Origin: Streptomyces sp. R28
Lineage (GTDB): Bacteria > Actinomycetota > Actinomycetes > Streptomycetales > Streptomycetaceae
Direction: 5' to 3'
Length of the DNA: 64,000 nt
Assembly: GCF_041052385.1 (NCBI RefSeq)
Contig: NZ_CP163439.1
Location: 3,461,001-3,525,000, forward strand
Below the pieces are notes generated by a model, which saw only the letters and a program-made list of their open reading frames with translations, was not told the DNA's origin and made no database searches. How positions within the stretch are numbered: position 1 is the stretch's first letter; each line of letters begins with the position of its first letter. The position numbers were made by a program, and so were the translations under genes. Of this stretch, positions 1 through 8,739 are shown one piece after another.

Positions 1-339
1 CTGTACGGCCGTTCCGTCGAAGTCGCGGATCACCTGGCGGGCGATGCGGTCGTAGAGGTTGCGCGGGTCGTCCGGGGCGTACTCCTCCAGCCGGTCCAGG
101 GCCGCCAGGAGCGCGGGGTACTCCTCGGGGCGGGCGGTGACGAGGTCGCCGTACACCGTGCCGCCGCCGTCCCGTTCCTCGACGGCGTACGGGTAGCCCG
201 GGCCGTCGTACAGCACCGCACCGACGAGTCGTGCCGGTTCCTCGGTGAGGGTGCGGCCGCGCAGGAAGTGGTCGTGGTTGGGCTCTCCTGGGCGCAGGGT
301 GCCGTAGACGAAGAACGGGAGTCGAGGAGAGAGGGTCAC
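1..339 (-). CDS. gamma-glutamylcyclotransferase-like protein (GGCT/AIG2 fold), 3' end outside window
   Basis: The minus-strand frame is open from a GTG at 339 to the window edge (113 codons). The N-terminus reads VTLSPRLPFFVYGTLRPGEP. FVYGTLR is the signature glycine loop of the GGCT/AIG2 fold, which in characterised members releases 5-oxoproline from gamma-glutamyl amines or peptides. A later GDLV stretch and an LDRLEEY segment also fit the fold. The C-terminus is missing. The substrate cannot be told from sequence, and many bacterial members have no proven activity. The gene is divergent from the M4 protease. Confidence 0.75.
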   Translation of the reverse strand, partial: MTLSPRLPFFVYGTLRPGEPNHDHFLRGRTLTEEPARLVGAVLYDGPGYPYAVEERDGGGTVYGDLVTARPEEYPALLAALDRLEEYAPDDPRNLYDRIARQVIRDFDGTAVQ

Positions 340-449
340 GGAAACGATTCTCTCCCCACACACACCTGCACGTTCTCACTCTGTTCATGGCATGTGCACG
401 CCCCCTTGAATCTTGGACATCCTCTGCGCCGTCCAGTTCAAGGAGACCG

Positions 450-2096
450 ATGAGCCGAATACGGCCGCACATCCGGGGTTCCCGTCTTGCCACGGCGGGT
501 ATCGCCGCCGTCGGCGCCACCCTGCTGGCCACCGCCCTCTCCCCCACCGCCGGCGCGGACGACAGTCCGACCAGGGCCACCGCGCTCGAGAACGCGGCGT
601 CGGTCCTCACGGACCGCGCGGCGAGCCTGGGGCTGACCGCCGCGCAGGACACCACCGTGCGGGACGTGATCGTGGACGCGGACGGCACCCAGCACGTCCG
701 CTACGACCGTACGTATCGCCAACTCCCTGTCCTCGGCGGTGACTTCGTCGTCCATCTCGCCAAGGACGGCACATACCGCAGCGCCTCCCGCGCCACCAAG
801 GGCGCGATCTCCCTGTCGAGCGTGACGCCCAGGATCTCGGCGCCGAAGGCGGCCGACCTCGCGGCGACGCTGCTGCGGGCCGCGAACCTCGGCGAGACGC
901 TGAAGCGGCTGACGGCCAAGCCCGAACTGGTCGTCGACGTCCTGCACGGCACCCCGAAGCTGGCCTGGCGGACCGACGCGGTCGCCCAGGACTCCGTCGG
1001 CAACCCGGTCGCCCGCACGGTGCTGACCGACGCCCTGACCGGCACCCGGATCGACGCGTGGGACAGCATCGAGACGGCGTCCGGTGACGGGAAGTCGCTG
1101 TACGGCGGCACGGTGCCGCTGGAGACGACGCAGTCGGGATCGACGTACCAGCTGAAAGACCCGACACGCGGCGGCACTTACACCGGTGACGCCGAGAACA
1201 AGACGGACCTGTGCCTCCTGACCGTCTGCCTCAACCGCGCCCCGGCGACGCTCTTCACGGACGCCGACAACCACTGGGGCACGGGCACCGCGGCCGACCG
1301 CTCGACGGCGGCGGTGGACGCGCAGTACGGCACGGACATGACGTGGAACTACTACAAGGACGTCCACGGCCGCAACGGCATCGCCGGCGACGGCAAGGGT
1401 TCGTTCAACCGCGTGCACTACGGCAACGCCTACAACAACGCCTTCTGGGACGACAGTTGCTTCTGCATGACGTACGGCGACGGTGACGGCACCCAGCTCG
1501 GCCCGCTGGTGTCGCTGGACGTGGCCGGCCACGAGATGTCGCACGGCGTGACGTCGAAGACCGCGGCGCTGACGTACTCGGGCGAGTCCGGCGGCCTGAA
1601 CGAGGCGACCTCCGACATCTTCGGCACGCTGGTGGAGTTCCACGCCGCCAACTCCTCTGACCCGGGCGACTATCTGATCGGCGAGAAGATCGTCCGGTCG
1701 GGCTTCAGCCGGGACGCCCTGCGCTACATGGACAAGCCGTCGAAGGACGGCAGCTCGGTCGACTGCTGGACCACGACGACCGGGGACCTCGACGTCCACT
1801 ACTCGTCCGGCATCGGCAACCACTTCGCCTACCTGCTCGCCGAGGGCAGCGGCGCGAAGACGATCAACGGCGTCAGCTACAACTCGCCCACCTGCAACGG
1901 CTCTTCGGTGGACGGCATCGGCCGCGCCAAGCTCGGCAAGATCTGGTACCGGGCGCTGACGGTCTACATGACGTCCTCGACGAACTACGCGGGCGCCCGT
2001 ACGGCGACGCTGAACGCGGCGAAGGACCTGTACGGGGCCGGAAGCGCGGAGTACAACGCGGTGGCGGCGGCCTGGAGTGCGGTGGGCGTGGGCTGA
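450..2096 (+). CDS. secreted M4-family (thermolysin-like) zinc metalloprotease preproenzyme
   Basis: Protein of 548 residues. The ATG at 450 is chosen because AAGGAG lies at 440-445 and the product then begins with a basic stretch (MSRIRPHIRG), a hydrophobic core and a probable cleavage near GADD, a Sec signal. A propeptide follows to about residue 210 (FTP-like: VRYDRTYRQLPVLGGDFVVHL). The mature domain holds the zinc site HEMSH at 361-365 and the third ligand in GGLNEATSD (Glu385), which defines M4 peptidases. The catalytic His region follows in DVHYSSGIGNHF. It should act outside the cell on protein, autoprocessing its propeptide. It appears monocistronic, with more than 800 bases of non-coding DNA after it. 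Confidence 0.92.
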   Translation: MSRIRPHIRGSRLATAGIAAVGATLLATALSPTAGADDSPTRATALENAASVLTDRAASLGLTAAQDTTVRDVIVDADGTQHVRYDRTYRQLPVLGGDFVVHLAKDGTYRSASRATKGAISLSSVTPRISAPKAADLAATLLRAANLGETLKRLTAKPELVVDVLHGTPKLAWRTDAVAQDSVGNPVARTVLTDALTGTRIDAWDSIETASGDGKSLYGGTVPLETTQSGSTYQLKDPTRGGTYTGDAENKTDLCLLTVCLNRAPATLFTDADNHWGTGTAADRSTAAVDAQYGTDMTWNYYKDVHGRNGIAGDGKGSFNRVHYGNAYNNAFWDDSCFCMTYGDGDGTQLGPLVSLDVAGHEMSHGVTSKTAALTYSGESGGLNEATSDIFGTLVEFHAANSSDPGDYLIGEKIVRSGFSRDALRYMDKPSKDGSSVDCWTTTTGDLDVHYSSGIGNHFAYLLAEGSGAKTINGVSYNSPTCNGSSVDGIGRAKLGKIWYRALTVYMTSSTNYAGARTATLNAAKDLYGAGSAEYNAVAAAWSAVGVG

Positions 2097-2454
2097 GCGA
2101 CCGGGGATCCGACGAGGGCGGAGGTGCGGTGGCAGCGGTGGCAGCGGTGACGTGGGCCCGGATACGCTCCGCTGCCGCCAGCCGCCTGCCGCCTGCCGTC
2201 TGCCGGATCCCGAGCCGCCACGGAGCCCGGCCGGCCGCGGAGCAGTTCCCGCAGCGGGCCGGGCTGCCGGGCGGAGCCCCGCAGGATCGACAAGGAGCAC
2301 CGCCGGCCGCCTCACCTGGCCCCGCGCCTCCCTCTTCCCGTGCCGATGCCGCTCACGAAAGGGGACAGCAGCACCTTCAACCAGCTGTCCCTCAAAAGCG
2401 CCCGTGATCACGGCACCGTGAGCGTGACTGCCCCGTCCCAGGTTCGCTGGGCAC

Positions 2455-2471
2455 TTACCGTCGGACGGTAA
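2455..2471. promoter_or_regulatory. 17-base perfect palindrome
   Basis: TTACCGTC-G-GACGGTAA is a perfect 8+8 inverted repeat. It lies far downstream of the protease gene and just before a longer hairpin. It could be an operator or part of a compound terminator. The binding protein is unknown. Confidence 0.4.
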
Positions 2472-2477
2472 CGGGAA

Positions 2478-2510
2478 GGGGTTCGGCGATCATGCCGATT
2501 GCCGAACCCC
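2478..2510. terminator. hairpin, probable terminator
   Basis: GGGGTTCGGC pairs perfectly with GCCGAACCCC around a 13-base loop, followed by CATTTC. It could end transcription from the M4 protease gene, although it lies about 380 bases after that stop codon. Confidence 0.45.
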
Positions 2511-2922
2511 CATTTCGGGTGCGAGAGGTACCACTAAAGACGGCCCGGGGATCTCGTGCACTGGAGGCAACACACTCGGCCCTTGTCAGGCGACGAGTCC
2601 GTGCTGCGGCTGTTGAAGCCGTCACCGCCGTAACCCCGGCTCGGTTGCCCCGGCGCCCGCCGCGTCACCCGTTCACACGCGCCACCCTCCGTCCAACGGG
2701 TTCTCTTCCGCGACAGGGCCGGAACACGTAATGACCTGCTGAAACACCACCGGCCGAGGAGCCCGCCCTTCCCACTCGACACCCATTCACCCCATTTTCG
2801 ACGTCCCCTCAGGAAGCGCTCCCGCCCCACTGCCACTTACCTCGGAAGGACAGGGCGCGACCGACGCAGCGGCACATGGGGGTGCCGCGGGCCGTGGCCC
2901 CGCTGAGTGCGGAGGAGCATCG

Positions 2923-3441
2923 ATGCGACGTACCGCCCGTCTGCTGACCGGGACCGCGCTGGCCGCCGGCGCCGTGGGGCTCGTCGTCCCGCCCGCGTAC
3001 GGCGGCGAAGGGAATGGCCTGGAGGTGTCCCCGGCGTCGGTCGTGCCGGGCGGAGAGGTCACGGTGCGCACGGCCGGCTGCGGGGACGGCGCCACGGCGG
3101 AGGGCGACGCCAGCGCGGTGGGCGCGGGTTCCTTCACGCTGGCGCCGGACGAGCGGGACGCGACCGGGCGGTTCCGGGTGCCGCCGAGCGCGCAGCCGGG
3201 GACGTACGAGATCGTCGCGACCTGCGCCGAGGACGGCCGGCGGGTGACGGGGGACCTGGTGGTCACGCTGACGTCCCCGCGTGACGAACAGGTGTATCCG
3301 AGAGGAAGTGTGAAGACGGGGGTCGGCGGCGCTCTTGGCCCCGATCCCGTGCAGACCGCGGCCGGCGTGGCGGCTCTCGCCGTCGCCGCCGCGGGCGGTA
3401 CCTGGCTCCTGCATCGCCGGGCGAGAGGCGACGGGATCTGA
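2923..3441 (+). CDS. exported, C-terminally membrane-anchored protein of unknown function
   Basis: Protein of 172 residues. It starts MRRTARLLTGTALAAGAVGLV, a typical Sec signal. A beta-rich extracellular part follows (residues about 30-115, two cysteines, VSPASVVPGGEVTVRT, PGTYEIVATC), resembling small Ig-like surface domains. The end has one membrane helix (AAGVAALAVAAAGGTWLL) and a basic tail (HRRARGDGI). There is no LPxTG motif, so I infer an anchor by the helix itself. The sortase gene starts 118 bases downstream on the same strand, and the pairing of such proteins with a class F-type sortase suggests a linked surface function. The exact role is unknown. Confidence 0.75.
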   Translation: MRRTARLLTGTALAAGAVGLVVPPAYGGEGNGLEVSPASVVPGGEVTVRTAGCGDGATAEGDASAVGAGSFTLAPDERDATGRFRVPPSAQPGTYEIVATCAEDGRRVTGDLVVTLTSPRDEQVYPRGSVKTGVGGALGPDPVQTAAGVAALAVAAAGGTWLLHRRARGDGI

Positions 3442-3559
3442 CGGACGCCCTCCGCTGTCCGTCCACCGGTACCGCACGTCCCCTCCCCCTCCGGGTCCGA
3501 CGCCCCTCGCGGCCCGGAGGGGGACGAGGGCGGCCCGAGGAAAGTCCCAGGAGGCTCGC

Positions 3560-4318
3560 GTGCGCAGTCACCGCCGTCACCGCAGTCGCCGCAGCGTCGG
3601 CAACGCCGCCATAGCCGCCGTCACCGGCCTCGCCCTGTGCTCCGGCGCCTGGCTGCTGAGCAGCGGCGCCGATACACACGCCCCGCCACAGCCGTCGGCG
3701 GCGCAGGCCAGGGGAGCTGGGGAAACGGCGGAGGCCGGGCGGGCCGGGGAGCCGAGCGGTACGCACGCCGACCCACACACCGAGCCGAACTCCGCCCGCT
3801 CGAACTCCGCAGGCCGCAGCTCCGCAGACCCGCATTCCGCAGACCCGAGCTCCGCCGCCCTCCCCCCCTCCCCTCCCGACCGCATCCGCATCCCCTCGAT
3901 ACGCGTCGACGCCCCCCTCATGGGCCTGGGCCTGACGAGGACGGGCAGTCTCGACGTCCCGCCCTCCGAGCGGAAGAACCTCGCCGGTTGGTACGAGGCC
4001 GGCACCACGCCCGGTGAGACGGGCACCGCGATCGTCGCCGGCCACGTGGACAACTCCGACGGGCCCGCCGTCTTCTACCGCCTCGGCGCCCTGAAGAAGG
4101 GCAGCACGATCGAGGTGGACCGACGGGACGGCGGCACGGCGCTCTTCTCCGTCGACGCCGTCGAGGTGTACGACGCGAAGGCCTTCCCCGACGAGAAGGT
4201 GTACGGCCCGGCCCCGCGCCCCGAGCTGCGGGTGATCACCTGCGGCGGCGGTTACTCACGGACGACCGGCTATCAGGGCAACGTCGTCGTCTTCGCGCAC
4301 CTCACCGGCAGCCGCTGA
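3560..4318 (+). CDS. class F-type sortase (cysteine transpeptidase)
   Basis: Protein of 252 residues from the GTG at 3560, which has AGGAGG at 3549-3554. A basic N-terminus and a single helix (AAIAAVTGLALCSGAWLL) anchor it. A low-complexity Ser/Ala/Pro/His linker of about 80 residues, with repeated ADPHS/SAD motifs, reaches the catalytic domain. The catalytic His is in IVAGHVDN and the catalytic Cys in RVITCGGGYS. These, with the short domain and the PDRIRIPSIRVDAPL entry strand, match actinobacterial class E/F sortases, which join or trim surface proteins carrying LPxTG/LAxTG signals. One LAATG protein is encoded at 56,295-57,848. The 3' end overlaps the convergent HxlR gene by 63 bases. Confidence 0.85.
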   Translation: MRSHRRHRSRRSVGNAAIAAVTGLALCSGAWLLSSGADTHAPPQPSAAQARGAGETAEAGRAGEPSGTHADPHTEPNSARSNSAGRSSADPHSADPSSAALPPSPPDRIRIPSIRVDAPLMGLGLTRTGSLDVPPSERKNLAGWYEAGTTPGETGTAIVAGHVDNSDGPAVFYRLGALKKGSTIEVDRRDGGTALFSVDAVEVYDAKAFPDEKVYGPAPRPELRVITCGGGYSRTTGYQGNVVVFAHLTGSR

Positions 4319-4666
4319 CCGCTCCAACCCCGCCGGGCGAGCGCCCAGGATGTTCTCCTTGCCCCACACCCCGAGCGGGGCAAGGGCCGCGTTGAGCGAG
4401 GTGCCTCGCGGCGTCAGGGAGTACTCGACGCGCGGCGGCACCTCGTCGTACGCCTCCCGGTGGACGATGCCGTCGGCCTCCAACTCCCGCAGCTGTGCGG
4501 CGAGTACCTTCTCGGTCACGCCCGGCAGCTCCCGGCGCAGTTCCCCGAAACGATGCGGACGCTCGCTCAGCTCCCAGAGGATGAGCACCTTCCACTTGCC
4601 GCCGATCACGTCCATCGCCGCGTCGGTCCCGCAGACGTACGCCCCCGGACGTCGCCCGATCGCCAT
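4256..4666 (-). CDS. HxlR-family winged-helix regulator
   Basis: Protein of 136 residues from the ATG at 4666, preceded on its strand by GGGAGGG. The HxlR pattern is clear: CGTDAAMDVIGGKWKVLILWEL, then RFGELRRELPGVTEKVLAAQLRELEADGIV and the wing YSLTPRG. The Cys in the opening motif is the usual one in this family and often senses reactive carbonyls or oxidants. It is divergent from the adjacent oxidoreductase gene (113 bases between starts), its likely target. Its 3' end lies within the sortase coding sequence on the other strand. Confidence 0.9.
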   Translation of the reverse strand: MAIGRRPGAYVCGTDAAMDVIGGKWKVLILWELSERPHRFGELRRELPGVTEKVLAAQLRELEADGIVHREAYDEVPPRVEYSLTPRGTSLNAALAPLGVWGKENILGARPAGLERSAAAGEVREDDDVALIAGRP

Positions 4667-4779
4667 GTCGCCCTCCCCTGCCTCGACGCTTGTGCTGCCA
4701 GGACTCTTTCCCGGCGGTAACCACCCACTCCGAAGTACGTACTTGAGCAGGCCGTTCCCCTGCGGCAAGCCTAAGTGCC

Positions 4780-5682
4780 ATGACTGACAACCCGGTTACC
4801 CCTCGAACCCCCCTCACCCCCCTCACCCTCCTCGGCACCGGTGCCATGGGCACGGCCCTGGCCCGCGCCTGGCTCTCCGCCGGACACCCGGTCACCGTCT
4901 GGAACCGCACCCCGGCCCGGGCGGAGCCCCTGGCCGCCGAAGGCGCGACCGTCGCCGCGAGCGCCGTCGAGGCGGTGGCCGCGAGCCGGCTGGTCGTCGT
5001 CTGTCTGCTCGACGACGCCTCGGTCGGCGCGGCCCTCGAAGACGCCGACCTGACCGGCCGGGACCTGGTGAACCTCACGACCGGAACGCCCGCCCAGGGC
5101 CGCTTCCGCTCCGCCTGGGCCGAAGCGCGCGGCGCCCGTTTCCTGGACGCCGGGATCATGGCCGTACCGCCGATGATCGGGGACGCGGAGTCGGGGGCGT
5201 ACGTCCTCTACAGCGGTTCACCCGGCCTCTTCGAGGAGCACGGCGACACCCTCGCCGTCCCGGCCCGCACCCGGTACGTCGGCGCGGACCCGGGCTTCGC
5301 GGCGCTGCACGACGTGGCGCTGCTGAGCGCGATGAGCGGCATGTTCGCGGGCGTCCTGCACGCCTTCGCGCTGATCCGCCGGGAGGACATCGCCCCGAAG
5401 GACTTCGCACCGCTGCTGGTGTCGTGGCTCGGCGCGATGGCACCCGCCGCGCACAACGCCGCCGACCAGTTGCAGAGCGGCGACTGCGGCAAGGACGTCG
5501 TCTCCAGCCTCGCGATGCAGGTCGCGGGCAACGCCACCCTGCTGGCCACGGCCGAGGAGCAGGGCGTGAGCCCGGAGCTGCTGACGCCGTACATGTCCCT
5601 CTTGGAGCGGTGGCTCGCCGCGGGGCACGGCGACGAGGACACGACGGGCGCGGTCGAACTGCTCGATACGCGACGGGAGTAG
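4780..5682 (+). CDS. NAD(P)-dependent oxidoreductase of the beta-hydroxyacid dehydrogenase/imine reductase type
   Basis: Protein of 300 residues. The Rossmann entry LLGTGAMGTALARAWLSAGHPVTVWNRT contains GxGxMG followed by a basic NADPH-type tail. The C-terminal helical domain (FAALHDVALLSAMSGMFAGVLHAFAL...) resembles that of imine reductases, which reduce cyclic imines, rather than sugar-acid dehydrogenases, because the usual catalytic Lys motif (GxxGxGxxxK) is absent. It is divergent from the HxlR gene, which probably controls it. The real substrate is unknown. Confidence 0.8.
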   Translation: MTDNPVTPRTPLTPLTLLGTGAMGTALARAWLSAGHPVTVWNRTPARAEPLAAEGATVAASAVEAVAASRLVVVCLLDDASVGAALEDADLTGRDLVNLTTGTPAQGRFRSAWAEARGARFLDAGIMAVPPMIGDAESGAYVLYSGSPGLFEEHGDTLAVPARTRYVGADPGFAALHDVALLSAMSGMFAGVLHAFALIRREDIAPKDFAPLLVSWLGAMAPAAHNAADQLQSGDCGKDVVSSLAMQVAGNATLLATAEEQGVSPELLTPYMSLLERWLAAGHGDEDTTGAVELLDTRRE

Positions 5683-5689
5683 ATCCCGC

Positions 5690-6072
5690 GGACAGGTCCT
5701 GTACTCCAGGCGGAGTCGGACTGTGACCGGTTCGGGTGGGGTGTTCGCGATCTTCACGATCGCGTGGCCGGAGGTGCTGTCGCGGACGGCCGAGACCGCG
5801 AAGACCTCCGGGTCCGGCCGGACGTCCTCGACCTCGACCTCGTGGAGCAGCTCGCCCTCGCGGTAGCAGTGGACGCGCGCGCCGTCCACCTCCACCCGCA
5901 GGTCGTACCAGCGACCGCTGTCCACACCATCCAGCACGCGCTCGCCGAGGTCGTCCGGTACGCCGTCGTCCACGCGCTGGAGCCAGGTCGCCCGGTTGTG
6001 CCAGCCGCACCGCACCCGCGTGTCCGGCCGTTTCGGCCGGCGTGTTCCGCGACGGGTCAGGCTCGTGTTCAC
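5690..6072 (-). pseudogene. fragment resembling the C-terminal region of an arabinofuranosidase-like enzyme
   Basis: The minus-strand frame from a GTG at 6072 reads GWHNRATWLQRVDDG, then RWYDLRVEVDGARVHCYREG and SAVRDSTSGHAIVKIANTPPEPVTVRL. This order resembles the embedded carbohydrate-binding and C-terminal beta regions of large actinobacterial alpha-L-arabinofuranosidases of the GH51 type. Only about 125 residues are recognisable, with no catalytic domain, and the frame runs on into the antisense of the neighbouring oxidoreductase gene. I read it as a deletion remnant lying beside an intact GH51 gene. The family assignment is from memory and moderately secure. Confidence 0.5.
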
Positions 6073-6127
6073 CTGCGGCTCCTGGTCAGGGTGAAGTGCG
6101 GCTGTGCGAAAGGAAATTGATGTGGCG

Positions 6128-7645
6128 TCAGCGAAGCTGGGCCCGAAGGTTGACGAACGAGTGGGGAGGCAGTGTCAGGGACAGTCCCCGGCCCGTCGTC
6201 GTGAGGTCGTCGAAGGGGCGTGGACTGACCGTGCCAGGAGTGCCGGGGGTGTTGTGGTCCTGGGGCCGGTCGGCGGTCAGGATGCGGGCGGTCGGCTCGC
6301 CGATGGCACGGCCGCGCAGGTCGAGCGTCACCTCGACAGGTTCCTCCGCGTCGAGATTGGAGAGAGAGACGAGGACCGTCCCGTCCTTGACGCTCGCGGA
6401 GGTGGACAGGGTCTCCAGCTCCCCGTCGCCGACCGTGCGCCGGATGCCGTCGCCGCGGACGTGGACGGCCAGTGAAGTGGCGTCCTGGTGGCCCTTGTTC
6501 ATTTCGAAGACGTGATAGGTCGGGGTCAGAACCAGTGCGTCGCCGTCGGTGAGCACCATGGCCTGCAGGACGTTGACGGTCTGCGCGATGTTGGCCATGT
6601 GCAGGCGGGCCGCGTGCTTGTGGAAGATGTCGAAGTGGGTGGAGGCGACGAGCGCGTCGCGCAGGCTGTTCTGCTGGTACAGGAAGCCGGGGTTGGTTCC
6701 GGGTTCGACGTCCCACCAGGTGCCCCACTCGTCCAGCACCAGGCCGACCGTACGCCCCCGGTCGTAGATGTCCATGACAGTGGAGTGGCCGGTCAGGATG
6801 GTGTCGATCCGGCGGGCGGCCACCATGGTCCGGTAGTAGTCGTCGGTGTCGAAGACGGTGGCGCTGCCCTTCGCCTCCCAGGGCCCGGCGAGCGTGTAGT
6901 GGTGCACGGAGAGGCCCTGGAAGAAGTTCTTCGGGGTAGCCTCGCAGCCGAAGCAGCTGATCTGCTGCATCAGCGTCTCGGTCCATTTGTAGTCGTCGCC
7001 GGTAGCGCCCGAGGCGATGCGGTAGAGCACGTTGTCGCCGTGGTCGCGGCAGTACGTGGCGTACTGGCGGGCCAGGTCGGCTGAGTACTCGGCGCGCATG
7101 TTGCCGCCGCAACCCCAGGTCTCGTTGCCGATGCCCCAGAACGGTACGCGCCAGGGCTCGTCGCGGCCGTTGGCACGGCGCAGCCTGGCCATGGGGCTGT
7201 CGCCGTCGCGGGTGAGGTACTCGACCCACTCACTCATCTCCCGGACGGTGCCGGAGCCGACGTTGCCGCTGATGTAGGGCTCGGCGCCCAGGAGTTCGCA
7301 CAGAGCCATGAACTCGTGGGTGCCGAAGTGGTTGTTCTCCTCGACGTCGCCCCAGTGGGTGTTGACCATCCGGGGGCGCTGGTCGCGGGGGCCGATCCCG
7401 TCCTTCCAGTGGTACTCGTCGGCGAAACAACCGCCCGGCCAGCGCAGGTTGGGGATGTTCAGGGCCCGCAACGCCTGGACGACGTCGAGCCGGATCCCTC
7501 CTTCGTTGGGTATCGGCGAGTCCTCCCCGACCCAGAAGCCGCCGTAGATGCAACGGCCGAGGTGCTCGGCGAAGTGGCCGTACAGATGGCGGCTGATCGT
7601 CGGGCCCTCGATGTCGAGGTTGATGACCGCGGTGGCGTTGGGCAC
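6128..7645 (-). CDS. abfA: intracellular alpha-L-arabinofuranosidase, glycoside hydrolase family 51
   Basis: Protein of 505 residues from the GTG at 7645, with AGGAG 8 bases before it. It opens [22 protein letters not shown] and has [21 protein letters not shown], both hallmarks of GH51. The acid/base Glu is in GIGNETWG and the nucleophile Glu in [12 protein letters not shown]-terminal beta-sandwich ends [16 protein letters not shown]. There is no signal peptide, so it acts in the cytoplasm, releasing L-arabinose from imported arabino-oligosaccharides. A perfect LacI-like palindrome lies 146 bases upstream of the start, so repression by a LacI-type sugar regulator is likely. It is flanked by a related fragment and a dead transposase. 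Confidence 0.93.
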   Translation of the reverse strand: MPNATAVINLDIEGPTISRHLYGHFAEHLGRCIYGGFWVGEDSPIPNEGGIRLDVVQALRALNIPNLRWPGGCFADEYHWKDGIGPRDQRPRMVNTHWGDVEENNHFGTHEFMALCELLGAEPYISGNVGSGTVREMSEWVEYLTRDGDSPMARLRRANGRDEPWRVPFWGIGNETWGCGGNMRAEYSADLARQYATYCRDHGDNVLYRIASGATGDDYKWTETLMQQISCFGCEATPKNFFQGLSVHHYTLAGPWEAKGSATVFDTDDYYRTMVAARRIDTILTGHSTVMDIYDRGRTVGLVLDEWGTWWDVEPGTNPGFLYQQNSLRDALVASTHFDIFHKHAARLHMANIAQTVNVLQAMVLTDGDALVLTPTYHVFEMNKGHQDATSLAVHVRGDGIRRTVGDGELETLSTSASVKDGTVLVSLSNLDAEEPVEVTLDLRGRAIGEPTARILTADRPQDHNTPGTPGTVSPRPFDDLTTTGRGLSLTLPPHSFVNLRAQLR

Positions 7646-7790
7646 AGACGTACTCCTGCGTCGATGGGGAGGTGCGTTGGGGGCGCGATGGGTTGCGGGG
7701 AGTAGGTGCAGAGCGTTGGTGCGGGGCGCGAGCAGGGGTGGCGCGGCGGTTCCCGACCGTGGCTGCCGTGTTCGAGGTACCGAAAGCGCC

Positions 7791-7804
7791 AGAAACCGGT
7801 TTCT
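7791..7804. promoter_or_regulatory. LacI-type operator candidate upstream of the GH51 gene
   Basis: AGAAACCGGTTTCT is a perfect 14-base palindrome with a central CCGG. It resembles LacI-family operators (GAAAN-CG-NTTTC patterns) that control sugar-hydrolase genes in Streptomyces. No LacI gene lies in the window, so the regulator would act from elsewhere. Confidence 0.55.
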
Positions 7805-7984
7805 TGTAGCGATCAAGAAGCTGCCATCGTCGCACCGGAAGAGTCAAGAGGCTTGCGTCAAGGTCACGTTGACGGACGTGAACACCCGATCTGGCCCATG
7901 TCTTTGGGGTGTTCCGAACTGACGTCGCCGACCTGGGCCTGCTCAAGGAGGTGGCGAAAGCTCCACTCCTGCCCCTGGAGACCG

Positions 7985-8578
7985 TCGGCGGTGACCCAGG
8001 CGATCGGCAGCGGCGAGGCCGGCGCCCGCAGGACCATGGTGTGGGGCAGTTCTCCCTTGGTGGCGAAGCCGCGTTCGGCGCCGGATGCGGACGGCCCGGC
8101 AGCGGTCCGGGTCGTTCGTCCACGACTTGGGCAGATACAACTCCCGGTCCACCAGCGCCCGCCCCCGGCTGGAGGCATAGGCGGCGAAGAAGCCGATCTG
8201 ACAGTTCTCGGTCCGCCCGGCCGTGCCGGAGTACTGCCGCTGCACCCCGGCGGAGACGACACCCTTCTTGAGAAATCCGGTGTCGTCCACGATCAGGACG
8301 CCGTCCGGGGCACCGAGCCGCTGGGCCACGTACTCCTGCACGTCGTCCCGGAGTTCGTCGGGGTCCCATCTGCTCGGCGACAGCAGGTGCTGCAGCCCGT
8401 GCGGGCCGCTGTGACCTGCGTACTCGGCCAGCCGCCAGCTGTTCTTGCGGCCGACCGGTCCCAGCAGGCCCCGGACGTAATCCCGCATCCGGCGCCGCAC
8501 CTCGACCCGGCCGGACCGCCCGCTCACCCGCAGGAACAGGTCCTCGAGCCCAGTGACGGCCACCGGAGAGAACCGCAC
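7985..8578 (-). pseudogene. IS701-type DDE transposase, truncated and frameshifted
   Basis: The minus-strand frame from 8578 gives a recognisable transposase N-terminal half: GLLGPVGRKNSWRLAEYAG, then VLIVDDTGFLKKGVVSAGVQ and RQYSGTAGRTENCQIGFFAA (first catalytic Asp in DDTGF), ending near LPKSWTNDPDRC. There the frame shifts: the neighbouring frame continues GFATKGELPHTM and PIAWVTADG and then loses similarity. The C-terminal half with the remaining catalytic residues is absent, so it cannot be active. No terminal repeats were recognised. It sits between the GH51 gene and a TSUP transporter. Confidence 0.8.
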
Positions 8579-8739
8579 ACCAACGTCCCGTGACGAAGTC
8601 CGCCATCATGCCCCGAGCCTGCACTTCTCGACCCGCCGTCCACAGCGGCTTCCCGGAACCGGTCCCTGAGGCACCGTCAGCCCGCTAGGCTCGAAAGACC
8701 GCCTCTGACCAGCGGGAACGGAGAAGTCCCACTGGAGTA

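Larger units (their letters stand above)
2097..2922. other. 826-base intergenic stretch without a supportable gene
   Basis: Short open frames occur on both strands but have poor starts and low-complexity compositions, and I do not support any as genes. The visible structure is a perfect palindrome at 2455-2471 followed by a hairpin at 2478-2510, both annotated separately. The rest, 2511-2922, should hold the promoter of the downstream exported-protein gene, but no clear promoter consensus stands out. Confidence 0.6.
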
